Shown in pieces: positions 1 to 9,514 of a DNA stretch of 64,000 nucleotides. The translations under genes were made by a program, and so were the position numbers. This stretch comes from Corythucha ciliata (taxonomy: Eukaryota; Arthropoda; Insecta; Hemiptera; Tingidae): assembly GCA_038030265.1 (NCBI GenBank), contig CM075939.1, positions 22,177,253 through 22,241,252 of the forward strand, written 5' to 3'. A model generated the notes under the pieces. That model did no database searches and was not told the DNA's origin. It saw nothing but the letters and a program-made list of their open reading frames with translations. Positions within the stretch are counted from its first letter, which is position 1. The number at the start of each line of letters is the position of its first letter.

Positions 1-769
1 GACTTGAGGCCTTCCTCGGGTACTCTAGGCCCGTGGTGCAGATTTACGGTTCAAGACAAGTTACCGCGATTATATTCATAGTTTTGACCTCTGTAACCAC
101 ATAGGTCACCGGTTTATTGAAAAGACGCTGTTTTGCAGGATCATCCCACATTTAATCAGCCCGTACGTGTGAATTTGGCTTATAATTACCGCAAATTCAG
201 GTCACGGTGACAAGGACGACATGGTGTGCCGCAAAACTATACTGCTGCCCCACGACATTGGTTTCAACGAGCCAACTCCTCAAATTTTAGAAGAAGCCAG
301 ACCCACGCGGATTTGGCTTCCAGAGTCTATTAGAGTGCCCAAAACCTCTGATTTTGGTTTTTTGGTGCACCTCGCAGAATTACGCTTTTGAAAGGAGCCA
401 GGCCCCGAAACTTTTAATTTTGAGTGAGTGATCCGCGTGAAGTATGGCATCTTAGGGAGACAACACTAGCAAAATTGGGATTTTAAATGGGTCAACAGCG
501 CGAAATCTTGTTTTTGAAGAGGCGAAAACCGTGAAATTGATTTCTAGCGAGACAGATCCACGAATTTGGTCTATGAAAGAGGCAATTCCAAATCAGCAAA
601 GGCGGAATTTGTTCTTGTATTTGCCAAAACCGCAAACTTTGTTCAGTAACTGCCAAATCCACGTTTGGACTTGGAAAGGCCTAAACCAGCTCAATATTTT
701 GATTTGAAAGAGGCCAAGGTTAATTAACGAATGTGCTTTTTTAATTAGACAAAGACAAACCTGCGAAAG
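1..769. repeat. Degenerate S1-type ~33-bp repeat array and unassigned flank
   Basis: From about position 250 to 769 the sequence repeatedly returns to phrases such as 'gaaattgatttc', 'cgaatttggtct', 'tgaagaggcgaaaacc' and 'tttgaaagaggcc' at intervals of about 30-37 bases. This is the same theme as the clearer S1 arrays at 8510-9345 and 41210-42400, but more decayed. Positions 1-250 hold nothing I recognise. No open frame here resembles a protein. Confidence 0.4.
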
Positions 770-2870
770 CGCTCTCTTCTCTATTTCAAAAGAGAGCCTT
801 TCGGCTAACAAAATGGTCGACAAATTCGGGGCGGGTGTTGTCTGAGATCCCAGAGGTAGCCCGCTCGGTGGAGTTAATTTCTTTCGATAAAGCGCCCTCT
901 CTTTGTGGTACTCTGGGTCTGATATGGAATCCTGTTCTAGGTGAATTTTCGGTTCACATTGATTCGTCCAGTCCTACTGCCAAGTGCACTAAGAGAATTA
1001 TGTTGTCAACTATCGCACGGATATTTGATCCTCTCGGAATCTTCGCTCCCGTTACCATTGTAGCCAAAGGACTTATTAAAATGTTATGGTCGTTGAAAGT
1101 TGACTGGGATGAAGAGCCCCCTCTGGACGTTTGTCATCGTTGGGAAAATTTTTCTAAAAATCTGCCTCGCTTATCGGGGTTCAAACTCCCTAGGCATCTT
1201 GCTGTGGAACCAGGAGACCAACTTGTGGTTATTGGATTTGCTGATACCTCGGCGACAGCTTACGGCGCAGATGGTTTATATTCATGCCTCAAACATGCAT
1301 ACCACCAATATTCGGTTTGTGTTTGCCAAGTCCAAAATATCCCCGGAAAAACGTGTTAGTATCCCTGGGTTGGAGTTGTGCGCGGCACTTTTTTTTTTTT
1401 ATCAAAACTGATCCGGAACGTCAAGGAAACATTGGGTACTCGCCACCCACTAACGGGAATTAGAGCTTTTTCGGATTCGACGGTCGCCCTTCAGTGGATT
1501 TCGTCGTCGTCCTCGAGATGGTCGACTTTTATCGGAAATCGAGTTACTCGGCTACACGTGCGAGGTTCTATGAATCCCGCAGATTGCCCAAGACGAGGTC
1601 TCCCTGTTGAGGCATTTCTGTCTCACCGCTTGTGGTTTGAGGGTCCCGAGTGGCTTTAATACGCCTGAAGAAACATGGCCAGTGAGAAGGGTTTCTGACT
1701 TGGTTAAGGCACTATAAAACACGAGTACTGCAACACGCAAATTGGCGCCATACTTGGTCCCTCATATGATTATAATTATCACCTGATCTCATTGACAAGT
1801 AGGATATTTTTATTTATTTCCACCGCGTTCCGCTATTGTTTGCTGTTACGATGGCAAATTTTTCATTCATGATATTTTGTTTACCCTAACGACTGAGGGA
1901 CCAAATATGGCGCTGAAATCCGTGTTGCAGTACCTGTGTTTTAAAGGTTCTCTAACTTGGTGGGAGAGCCTTCACCTCCCGAAAAAAAAAAATTCAAACT
2001 CATGTCGTATCGTTACCTGAACAGGAAAGGGTTCTGAGTCCCTTGCTGGATAGAGTTCCCTCCTATTGTCGACTACTGCGAGTCACCGCATTGGTTCGAC
2101 GTGTGGTTCGGCTGAGCGGGGTGCGCTCCGGTCCTCTGCAGGCTTCCGAATTGGAGAGTTCAGAACTGGCATATGGTGTCAACATATTCAAAAAACGTGT
2201 TTGAGTGACATCGTCTCCGACCTGCATGACATGGATAATCATGAAACACCTAAGCGCAAAACCCACCCCCTCATTTCAAAGTAAGGTTTATTTTTAGACA
2301 ATGGAGTCGTCAGGGTGGGGGACGTCTACGAAATTCCACCTTGTTATAAGAACGTCGGCACCCTATCGTGTTGCCCAAATCAGGAAGATTTGTGGATCCC
2401 ATCTTCTACTCTCCTTGGTCCATCACCAATTCTGGATAATTTCGGCCAGACACCTGGCCCGCCTACGCGTGAAAAATTGTAATTGGTGTTTTCGGATGAA
2501 ACACAAGGTCTTACAACCGAAGATGGCGCCTTTACCATCCACGCGATTTCACGAACTAAAGGCAATCATCACCTGTGGTGTAGATTACGCGGGGCCGTTC
2601 TCTATCACTGTTGCTAGGCGCCGGGGAGCTCGAAGCGTTAAAGCTCACATTTGCCTATTTGTGTGCCTCACCACGAAGGCAGTTCACATTGAACTGGCTT
2701 CTGACCTATCCACGAACTGTTTGCTCGCCGTTTTCCGTCGATTCTTGTAACGCCGAGGTCTGTGCTCCATTGTTTGCTCGGATCAGGGCACTAATTTTGT
2801 TGGAGCAAAGAATGCGTTAGACGAGCTTTACCGACTGTTAGTCTCCCGGGAGTATAAAATTGCTGTAGTT
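770..2870 (+). pseudogene. Decayed BEL/Pao LTR retrotransposon pol fragment (RT end, RNase H, integrase)
   Basis: The pieces follow BEL/Pao Pol order in several frames. First comes the end of reverse transcriptase: a KWS..S..VLSEIP block near 811-850, then KRIMLSTIARIFDPLGIFAP near 990-1050 and a WDEEPP stretch near 1108. An RNase H-like part follows, with ADTS.TAYGA near 1240, a SIPGLELCAAL block near 1361-1392, SDSTVALQWI near 1473 and a NPADCPRRG block near 1573. After a fold-back insertion (1715-1943) comes a connector (LLRVTALVRR, near 2080). The integrase has an H2C2-like finger (C..C near 2482-2492), GVDYAGPF near 2578, a CLTTKAVHIELASDLS block near 2665-2712 and SDQGTNFVGA near 2783-2812. 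These motifs are typical of the family (Peptidase A17 / integrase of Pao elements). Frameshifts near 1270, 1390 and 2200 and stops near 2280 and 2748 show that it is dead. No Gag, protease or LTRs are visible, so this is an internal fragment. Confidence 0.88.
1715..1943. mobile_element. Fold-back (MITE-like) element inserted in the BEL/Pao fragment
   Basis: The left end (taaaacacgagtactgcaac, then GGCGCCATACTTGGTCCCTC) is matched by the inverted right end (GAGGGACCAAATATGGCGCT ... gttgcagtacctgtgtttta). This gives imperfect terminal inverted repeats of roughly 50 bp around an AT-rich centre of about 130 bp with no coding capacity. TA dinucleotides sit at both edges. It separates the RNase H and integrase parts of the retrotransposon, so it inserted after that element. 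The superfamily is unassigned; a TA duplication would suit Tc1/mariner. Confidence 0.7.
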
Positions 2871-3239
2871 TCCGTGTTAGCCTCCCGTCGAATCGAATAG
2901 AAACTGAACATCCCGCTGCTTCTGCATATCCTGGAGTAATGATTGCGTCCCTTGCGAAGGAAGCATTCTTGATTAAATGCGGGGCACTGTCGAAATTCAT
3001 GATTACGTCCACACTTCGAACGAGGATATTGATTTGAAGCGACCGTATAGACGTCCTACTTCTAGGGTTGTCTGCCATCGTGGATCTCGTAAACTGACGT
3101 TCGTCATTCGATGACTGCTTCGTACGGACGACATCTACCTCCACTGTTTCTGCTTCAGCATGGGAGAACATTATTTATCTTTTCTTTCAATAGCATCAAG
3201 TCACTCAATTTGACCCCGGTCGGATCCGTGAATGTCTTC
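2871..3239. other. No recognisable gene between two retroelement remnants
   Basis: This 370-bp stretch separates the BEL/Pao integrase from the oppositely oriented Gypsy Gag. It has short open frames on both strands but none with a motif I recognise. It is most likely the decayed remainder of one or both neighbours. Confidence 0.3.
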
Positions 3240-4005
3240 GGTGTGCCTGCGAGAAATCTCAGCCCACTCGACAGATTTCTTCAGCTGTTTTCAACGTTAG
3301 GGCTGAGTCCCGTAGCATGGTTTCAATGAGTGCCTTATCACCGATGCCAAAAACAATCCGATCTCGTGTGAGACTTTCCATCTGATCCTCGAACTCATAG
3401 CGCATAGCTTGTGATTTCGCCTCGGTCAAAAAACTGTCGAAAACTTGGCCATCTTTCTTCACAATTGAATTAAACAAGTAATGTTCGTTAACCGTGTTTT
3501 TCTTCGGACTACAGTAAATGTAAACGCCTTTATTATCTCATCATATACGTCGGCGCGGCGAATCGCTCAACTTGAAGTTATTGTAAACTGCGATATACCT
3601 TCAGCTCTGTCCGCGAACCTGCTTTGGGGTGCACCAGGGCGCACTAATGCGCACCAGTGCACCCCAAAAGCGTTCGAGAGAAATTCGGGTAGGTTGGTGC
3701 AGGCTGGTGTAAAGATGGATGTAGAGAAGGGAGGGGGCTTTAGGTTACAGAGAAGGTAACACTGCTGTTTGTGTTCTGCCCTGCACTACACTACACTTTT
3801 TCTTCGCGAACAGACATTTTATCTCCCAGAATAGTCATTAGGAGGATAAGAGGCCGATCTTATGTTCATCCTTCGACTTTCCCAATCCAAAGCCTTGAAT
3901 ATGCAACGATAACTTTTGCTTGAACTGGCTCCACGAAACAGATAAATTTGGCGAATCAAAGTCAATTCCCCGGGGCACGAGTGCACTGCGGTCCACTTCT
4001 GACAT
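3240..4005 (-). pseudogene. Broken Gag-like gene of a Ty3/Gypsy-class retrotransposon
   Basis: On the minus strand an ATG at 4003-4005 opens a 55-codon frame (stop at 3838-3840). It contains VSWSQFKQKLSLHIQGFGLG, the W..F.Q.....I.....G block that starts many insect Gypsy Gag proteins. Between about 3560 and 3260 a second piece reads YCSPKKNTVNEHYLFNS, then KKDGQVFDSFLTEAKSQA, then RDRIVFGIGDKALIETMLRD and LTLKTAEEICR. This is the conserved second half of such Gags (compare 61689-62192, which has the same order). About 240 bp between the two pieces, including a perfect-looking small hairpin, do not encode the missing middle. Zinc knuckles, protease and LTRs are not visible. Confidence 0.75.
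3622..3670. repeat. 49-bp imperfect palindrome inside the broken Gag
   Basis: The left arm CTTTGGGGTGCACCAGGGCG and the inverted right arm (gcaccagtgcaccccaaaag) meet at a four-base centre in GCGCACTAATGCGC. It lies in the part of the Gag remnant that has lost coding similarity. It may be a very short MITE, or a palindrome formed by local template switching. Confidence 0.6.
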
Positions 4006-4169
4006 TATGTTGTATTTTGCGTAACATGAAACACTATAATGATGAACAACAATGACAATCTATTTATTTATCTAAAAACAACATTTTACAACTGCACTGT
4101 CTAATCAACTCTTTCCTTTTTCATAACATAACCTTTTTGTAACCTTTATATTCTACAGTAGTTAGTTAA

Positions 4170-4315
4170 CAGGGGGCCTGTTTTGTTAAGATTTCTGTGT
4201 TCCTAGGAATATCCTTTTCCACCCGTCCGCCCTGAATTAAATCACATGTTGATGGGGAGGAACGGTGGAAAGAGATAGTGATAGTGACAGTTAAAAGTTT
4301 TAGAACAGGCCCCCT
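4170..4315. mobile_element. Fold-back element with the shared CCACCCGTC core
   Basis: The outer arms CAGGGGGCCTGTTTT and gaacaggccccctg are inverted. The inner part carries TTCCACCCGTCCGCCC, then TGAATTAAATCACATGTTGA, then gaacggtggaaa, a core also found at 9709-9850, 31109-31227, 35325-35473 and 55711-55840. Total length is about 146 bp with no coding capacity. Its outer arms differ from those of the other copies. Confidence 0.65.
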
Positions 4316-5250
4316 GGGTTTACATCGATAACATATGTTAAACTTCTCAGAATGTTAACATATATTCTTTTTCAGAATTTTAGCGTGCTATCGACGTGAA
4401 CCCTGTTATTTCGTATTTTTTGTGGCCAGTTTCTCTGTTCCTATGAACTACACCCATCTGTTCGGAATTTATCAGCTGTTTAGCATATAACACAAATACA
4501 AGGTTTACCATTTTTAATGAATAGGTACTCCTATTATGCAGCACGCTATGATATTATTTTCGTTAATACCATTTCTAATAGTGAGTGAAACCGAAGACGA
4601 AATCGGTGAGTTTGGAACTCCACCAGAAATAAGAAAATCGCCTTGTCTATCACCTCTAGTTTTTTTAAAAATACAAATACATGTGACAAAAACCAGGCAA
4701 AACACTGTAACAAAATTCTCTGAGCACTCACGTCGACCGACATTCGCTCGATTCGATCGCGTCAAAATCCGCTAATTTTGTTTTTTTATTTTTAATTGAG
4801 AGTCGCGCGTAAAATAGCGTATATACTCCTGATGCATAAGTCGATTTTATACGCTCGTAGTTTTTATTTCTCTTGTCAGCGCCTCGGGCACTAAATAACA
4901 ACTCGCGTATAAAATCGCACTTAATGCACTTGGTGTATAATAATACTATTATACGCCGAATATTATGTTCAGCTGAATGGGCTTCTTGGCAAAAAAGAAT
5001 TGAAAAACACAAAAATGGTTTGCTCGTCATTTTGTCAACACATAAGCTCCGTACGTTTGTCAGTTCCGGCCTATACTCCGAGCAGCACGATATTTTGTAA
5101 CCTCACGGGTTATCATGTGGAATAACAGGGAAAAAATGATAAAAGGTCAGTACTTTCAGTGCAGCTCCGGACTACAAGCGAACGGAGCTATAGTCTTTAC
5201 CTGCTGAGGAGGGGAGAGTGCGTGTTGAGCTTTTAAATTTTGTTTACAAA
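4316..5250. other. AT-rich non-coding stretch, no gene recognised
   Basis: This sequence lies upstream of the homeobox gene and contains only short, unrelated open frames on both strands. Several 'gcgtataaaatcgc'-like phrases recur between 4800 and 4960 (ataaaatagcgtatatactc, ttttatacgctcg, gcgtataaaatcgc). They suggest a small decayed inverted or direct repeat, but I could not define its limits. Confidence 0.3.
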
Positions 5251-5340
5251 TATTCGTCAAAGTTGGCCGCCTTCGTTCAATTTATTTTAAAATTATAGAA
5301 TAAAATGATTTGAACGAAGGAGGCCAATTTGGACGTTGGA
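5251..5340. mobile_element. Short fold-back element (~90 bp)
   Basis: The left arm (agttggccgccttcgttcaa) and the right arm (ttgaacgaaggaggccaatt) are inverted, with weaker pairing continuing outward (tattcgtcaa and ttggacgttgga). The centre is an AT-rich loop. It has no shared core with the CCACCCGTC family. Confidence 0.6.
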
Positions 5341-5858
5341 TTTGATGTACCTGCATGTGGGCATCATCCATAATTTCCTTTTTTATTTTACGTTTTACAC
5401 TATTTTTATTTAGTAATTTTTTATTATATCGTTCTCAATTAGCTTTTCATTGGTTATTACTTTACATCTAATAAAGTGAATATTGAAGTGACTATTTTTT
5501 TTTATTCTAATGCCTATTTATGATTATTGTATTGCAAAGCTGAAATCATCTCTGTTGTTTCAAAATATTTTTAGTTCTGGTATACGGTTGATCGATAGGG
5601 GTTAATAAAGCTAATGGGCGATCATTTACCAGGGTTTAATGCGAGACAGTGGGTAATGCGAAGGGAGGAGGCTATTGTGAGAGAATGTGCCTTGTGGATA
5701 ATGTAGCAGAAGTAAATTCGGAGTCGCTTGAAAGGCCTCATTGGTAGTGTGAGTGAAATGGTATGAATGAGGGAAAGACTTAACGCCCGTCGAGTGAGAG
5801 GGGGGCAATAAAAATTACATACGCCATTAAGTGGTAGGATTGGGCGCTAGCTTGCCCA

Positions 5859-6032
5859 ATGGGGATCCGGCATGGGCGGAGCTCACTCTCTCTCTCTCAC
5901 ATCCATCCCCTCCTGAACAAACCCTGTTTTGTAGCGTTCCACAAGAAAGTTGTGGAAGGGGTGTCTTTAGGCGCACGTTGGATTCAGTCCCCGTCAAGAG
6001 TTTTAGCTGAGTGGCATGTGCGAGTGAGATAA
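5859..6032 (+). CDS. Upstream ORF overlapping the ems start codon (57 codons)
   Basis: ATG at 5859-5861 opens a frame that runs without a stop to TAA at 6030-6032. The last A of that stop is the first A of the ems start codon (TAATG), a geometry that permits termination-reinitiation. The peptide has no recognisable domain. Whether it is translated depends on where transcription starts, which the sequence does not show. A second, 3-codon upstream ORF (ATG TGC GAG TGA) lies at 6016-6027. If either lies in the mRNA it should lower or condition translation of the homeobox protein. Confidence 0.4.
   Translation: MGIRHGRSSLSLSHIHPLLNKPCFVAFHKKVVEGVSLGARWIQSPSRVLAEWHVRVR
5870..6031 (+). promoter_or_regulatory. 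Probable 5' leader of the ems gene with CT-rich tract
   Basis: The base composition changes from AT-rich to more GC-rich at about 5840. A pyrimidine run with initiator-like TCACT lies at 5883-5900. No convincing TATA box is present, though CAATAAAAATT lies near 5806. The segment ends at the start codon. Treat the transcription start as unknown. Confidence 0.3.
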
Positions 6033-6551
6033 TGATGCCGTTGGCCCCGACACCGGTTATGGCGGTGCCTTCGAAGCCGAAAATCGGCTTTTCGATCGAT
6101 TCTATTGTGGGCGGTGGTTCGCCGGACAGAAGCGAAGACTCGGGTGCTGATGAGTCGCCCTCGTGTTCGCCCAAAGGGGGCGTCGACGGTGGTGGTTCGC
6201 GCGGGTCGAGTCCGTTGGACCCGGGGAGAAGTCCACCGCCGCTGCTTCGTCCGTCGGCGGTGACACCGTCGTACGGCGGCGGTGGCGGTCCTGGAAGTGG
6301 CGGTGGAGGAGCCGGTGGGAAATTGTATATGTCGCATCACGAGGTCGCGAGTCATCAATTAGCGTTTGCGGCTGCAGCCGCGCAACAGTTTCACCAAGCC
6401 GCTGGAATCGCGGCCGCTCTCGGTGGAACGCATCCGCATCCTCAGGCGTTGAATCCTCATCATCACCAGCCACCTCCTCGAGACACGTATCCTCTGTACC
6501 CGTGGCTGCTCTCGAGACACGGCCGGATATTCCCTCACAGGTTCCCAGGGG
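6032..6551 (+). CDS. ems: empty spiracles (Emx-class) homeobox protein, coding exon 1
   Basis: This exon encodes residues 1-173 and the first base of codon 174 of a 308-residue transcription factor. The start is ATG 6032 (a second ATG follows at once). The frame is closed by TGA at 6008-6010, and the only upstream candidate in frame is a GTG. Residues 1-25 include KPKIGFSIDSIVG, a short N-terminal block typical of Emx/ems proteins (an Eh1-like repressor motif, by family knowledge). Then come a Ser/Pro/acidic stretch, a Gly-rich run (residues about 85-99), an Ala/Gln-rich stretch (about 112-135), a His/Pro-rich stretch, and the hexapeptide-type block YPWLLSRHGRIFPHRFPG at residues 156-173. That block is the signature of this class and, in related homeoproteins, binds the PBC cofactor Extradenticle. 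The exon ends at a strong donor (G|GTAAGT, 6552-). In flies ems acts in head segmentation, brain and tracheal opening (spiracle) development. The close paralogue E5 cannot be excluded. Confidence 0.95.
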
Positions 6552-6559
6552 GTAAGTAA

Positions 6560-7890
6560 AAAAAAAAAAAAAAAATACTGTACGTACTTTTTAAAGACAT
6601 AAATTATTGTCCATACCGTAATATGCCCCTAATGGCGCACTATTAAGTTTTTCGCGGCCGGATGTCCAAGTAATGTCTAGTCTATCCTTCATAAACCTGT
6701 TCTTCAACCTCTTTCCGGTCACTTCGAAGGGTGAACGAGATGACCCAGCAAAACGGTACCATTAAAGTAAGGTTGAGAAGGATGGCTGTGTAAATATGTG
6801 GGGGGGGGGGGGTTCTCGCCTGGTCCTCAGCTTTCAATACCGGGAAAATATGGATAATGACACCATTTATTGAAAAGTCATGTATTATAAATGACTCATT
6901 CCAGCCACAAAAAGTTAATAGCTGGGTCAATGATTTACAGTTCTTTATTAAAAAAAAGAAAAAAAAGAAGTTACTGTGAATTCGGCGTGTAGGAAATGAC
7001 TATCATTTCTCGCCGATCCGAAACAAATATATTGCCCCTATGATATCGGTATATATAATATTGGATTTCACCTTCTCGGCTTAAGCCACTATAAGTATCG
7101 AAGGAGCTAATCTTAGCTATGTAAAGGAGTCGTCAATTGCCCAAACAATTGGGTATTTACTTGTCAACTGCAATCATTGGGTTAATCCTGTGAATTTTCC
7201 CACTTGGCCCAAACCAAATGGCATGATCGGATTTTTACCGTCCTCTCACCTCATGAAATCGCTGTTCATGTTGATGAAAGGCCTGCTCCGGGTAAAACGT
7301 CGCAGCCCGGTGTATTTTTGAAGTTTTGTTAACAATAAATTAATTAACATGTAATTATACAGCCCCAATAGAGCTGGCCATCGTTAATAAGCCACGTATG
7401 CATAAGCCGGTTCGCTAAGTGGAAGAAAGGGTGTTTTTAATTTATAACGAAGTTAATTAGGTATTACAAACGCTGATGTTGGAACTTGTTTTCGCATCTA
7501 TAATTCGTTTTGTATGGAACACCGTTTCTAGAAAATATGTTAATTTGCATTAGTGGAGCGGACAAACGTGTAAGGCTATCTGGGATATTAATTTCTGAAA
7601 AGGTTCAAGGAACTGTTTTGGGTTATTTTTTCAGTGATTAAAAAATGTTTAAAAATTAATTCAAAACTTGATTTATTGTGTCTGTGGCGCTACAGGCAGT
7701 CGATGGGAACCATGACGATGAATATTTTTTCTCTTCATTCAAAACTTAACGCTGAGTTTTCAAATATGGGGGTACCTATAATTGTTGTTATAAGAATAAA
7801 ATTGTATCCAAAAATGGTAAGTTTAAGCGTTAATAGCCACTTTGCCATAAAAAACAGTTTTATGGGTGAGCGAATCCGATGATAATGGTT
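6560..7890. other. Intron 1 stretch without recognisable features
   Basis: A run of A (6557-6576) and a run of G (6802-6812) are the only simple repeats. Short open frames occur but none resembles a protein. AT-rich unique-looking sequence continues to about 7890, where the first S1 repeats appear. Confidence 0.3.
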
Positions 7891-8345
7891 TTGAATGGGA
7901 CAACCCTTACGAAATTTTGTTTTAAAAAATAGTCAAACCCAATCGCTCTTTAAAAATGAGTCAACCTCCAGGAAATTTTGAGTCGCGTGTAATTTGAGTG
8001 TCAAACCCGAAAAATTGGGTTTTAGGGGTCAATCCTGCGGAATAACCACAAGATTCAGGCTTCGGAATAGCCCACCCAGCTACTGGCTTTTCCTTAATTT
8101 TAGCCTCGAGAGGCCACGATAACGAGTTGGCGTTTTCTTATAAATGTTATAGCTGAGTCTTCTGGGCGATAGAAGTCTTCGCACGTTTTTCCTTAATTTT
8201 ATAGCCGTGAATTTAGCGCTTTTTCTCATAATTATGGCCGTGAATTAGCGTCCCCCCCCTTTTTAGCCGCGAATCAATGCCCAATTTTTTTTTCTATGAA
8301 TTAGCTTTCTCAATTTTTGGCCGCCTAAAGGCCAATAGAAATTTA
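7890..8345 (+). repeat. Degenerate S1 then S2 minisatellite arrays
   Basis: 7890-8040 repeats 'caaccctacgaaattttgtt', 'aacccgaaaaattgggtttt' type units (S1). 8090-8345 repeats units of about 28-32 bp built on TTAATTTTAGCCGTGAATTA and GCGCTTTTTCTCA (S2, forward sense). Individual units differ by substitutions and indels. Confidence 0.6.
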
Positions 8346-8509
8346 AGGTTAGTATTTCATTTATTTAGCCACAAACTTGTCTTCATCAGATGATTGTTCC
8401 GAATTGTTCTCAATGCTAACCGTCGTCATCCGCTGCAAATCCTTCTTTTTTCATCACTGAGCTTTCGGTCCGCCCCCCTCCCCTCAACCTCAATTGTTGG
8501 TACTCTATA

Positions 8510-9345
8510 CTGCTCAGGATTCCGGTCAAATTGGGTTTTGAGACAGAGCCCATGAAAGTAGGTTTTGAAAGAGCGAAAATCTTCAAAACAGGGGCTGGCT
8601 TGTAACCGCCAAAACGACGTAATTTGGTTTTTTATTAGCCAAATTAGTGAATTTGGGTTTTGAAAGAGTGAAAATACGTGAAATTTTGGTATTAAATAGC
8701 AAAAATCCGTAAAATTTGGTTTTGGAAAAGCGAACATCCTCGGGGAAATTCAAGTTTGACAGAGCGACCTTCATAAAATTTGTGTTTTCCTCGTTCTGTT
8801 TTCGCCAAATTAGATATTCTAATTCACCGAAACGGCAAAACCTATTTTAAAAATGAAATTCGCTAAAAAAAAAAAAAAAGAGCTAAAACTACGAAATTTG
8901 GTTTTGTGATGAAGTGAAAATACCCGAAATTGGAGTTCGAAGGAGCCAAGTCCATGAAAATTTGTTTCTGAAAGAGCATAGCCCACGAATTTTGGTTTTG
9001 GAAAGAGCAAAACCTACGAATTTTGGTTTTTAAGAGAGCAAAACTGCCAAAAATTGGGCTTTGGAAGAGCCGAATTCTCTCTTTTGAGTCGAGCCTCTTT
9101 TGAAAATAGACAAATCAAGGGTTCGAGAGGGCCCAGTGGCGAATCTAGGATTTTATCTTGGGATGGGTTCCACCATAAATACGATGAACTCATTCTTTTT
9201 ATGAAAAAGAATCGCGCCGAGCGCAAAATTGAACTATGAAATTGGAAAATTTCGTGAAATTTAGTTTTTAAGGAGTCAAATCCACGACATTTGGTTATGA
9301 AAGAGCGAAAATCTGCGTGAAATTGTTTTTTAAAAGAGCAAGCCA
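8510..9345 (+). repeat. S1 minisatellite array (~32-37-bp unit)
   Basis: Roughly 24 degenerate units share the phrase GAAATTTGGTTTTGAAAGAG followed by cAAAatcc/cg. Examples lie near 8620, 8655, 8690, 8725, 8900, 8960, 8995 and 9030. A 120-bp stretch near 9120-9220 is not repetitive. The unit is not a multiple of three throughout, and stops occur in every frame, so it is not coding. Confidence 0.7.
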
Positions 9346-9514
9346 AGAGGCAAACAATTCGCCCCCTATGTTTCACCCAAGAAATAATATTGAAGCCCCC
9401 TTGTACTTTTGTCTGGAAATTTAACGTTCTTCCTTCGACTCAAAAGCGCAGCCGCACGTCAACCAGGAGGGGGAAACAATGGGTAGCTGCCCAGTGAGCC
9501 TTCACGGCACGACA

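Noticed and set aside
6011..6031. Start of ems at GTG 6011, giving seven extra residues
   Set aside because: No in-frame ATG exists there, an in-frame TGA precedes it directly, and ATG 6032 with A at -3 is a normal start followed by the conserved N-terminal block.
8510..9345. CRISPR-like array (about 30-bp repeating units)
   Set aside because: Units are tandem and degenerate with no constant repeat plus unique spacers, no leader and no cas genes, and the genome is eukaryotic.
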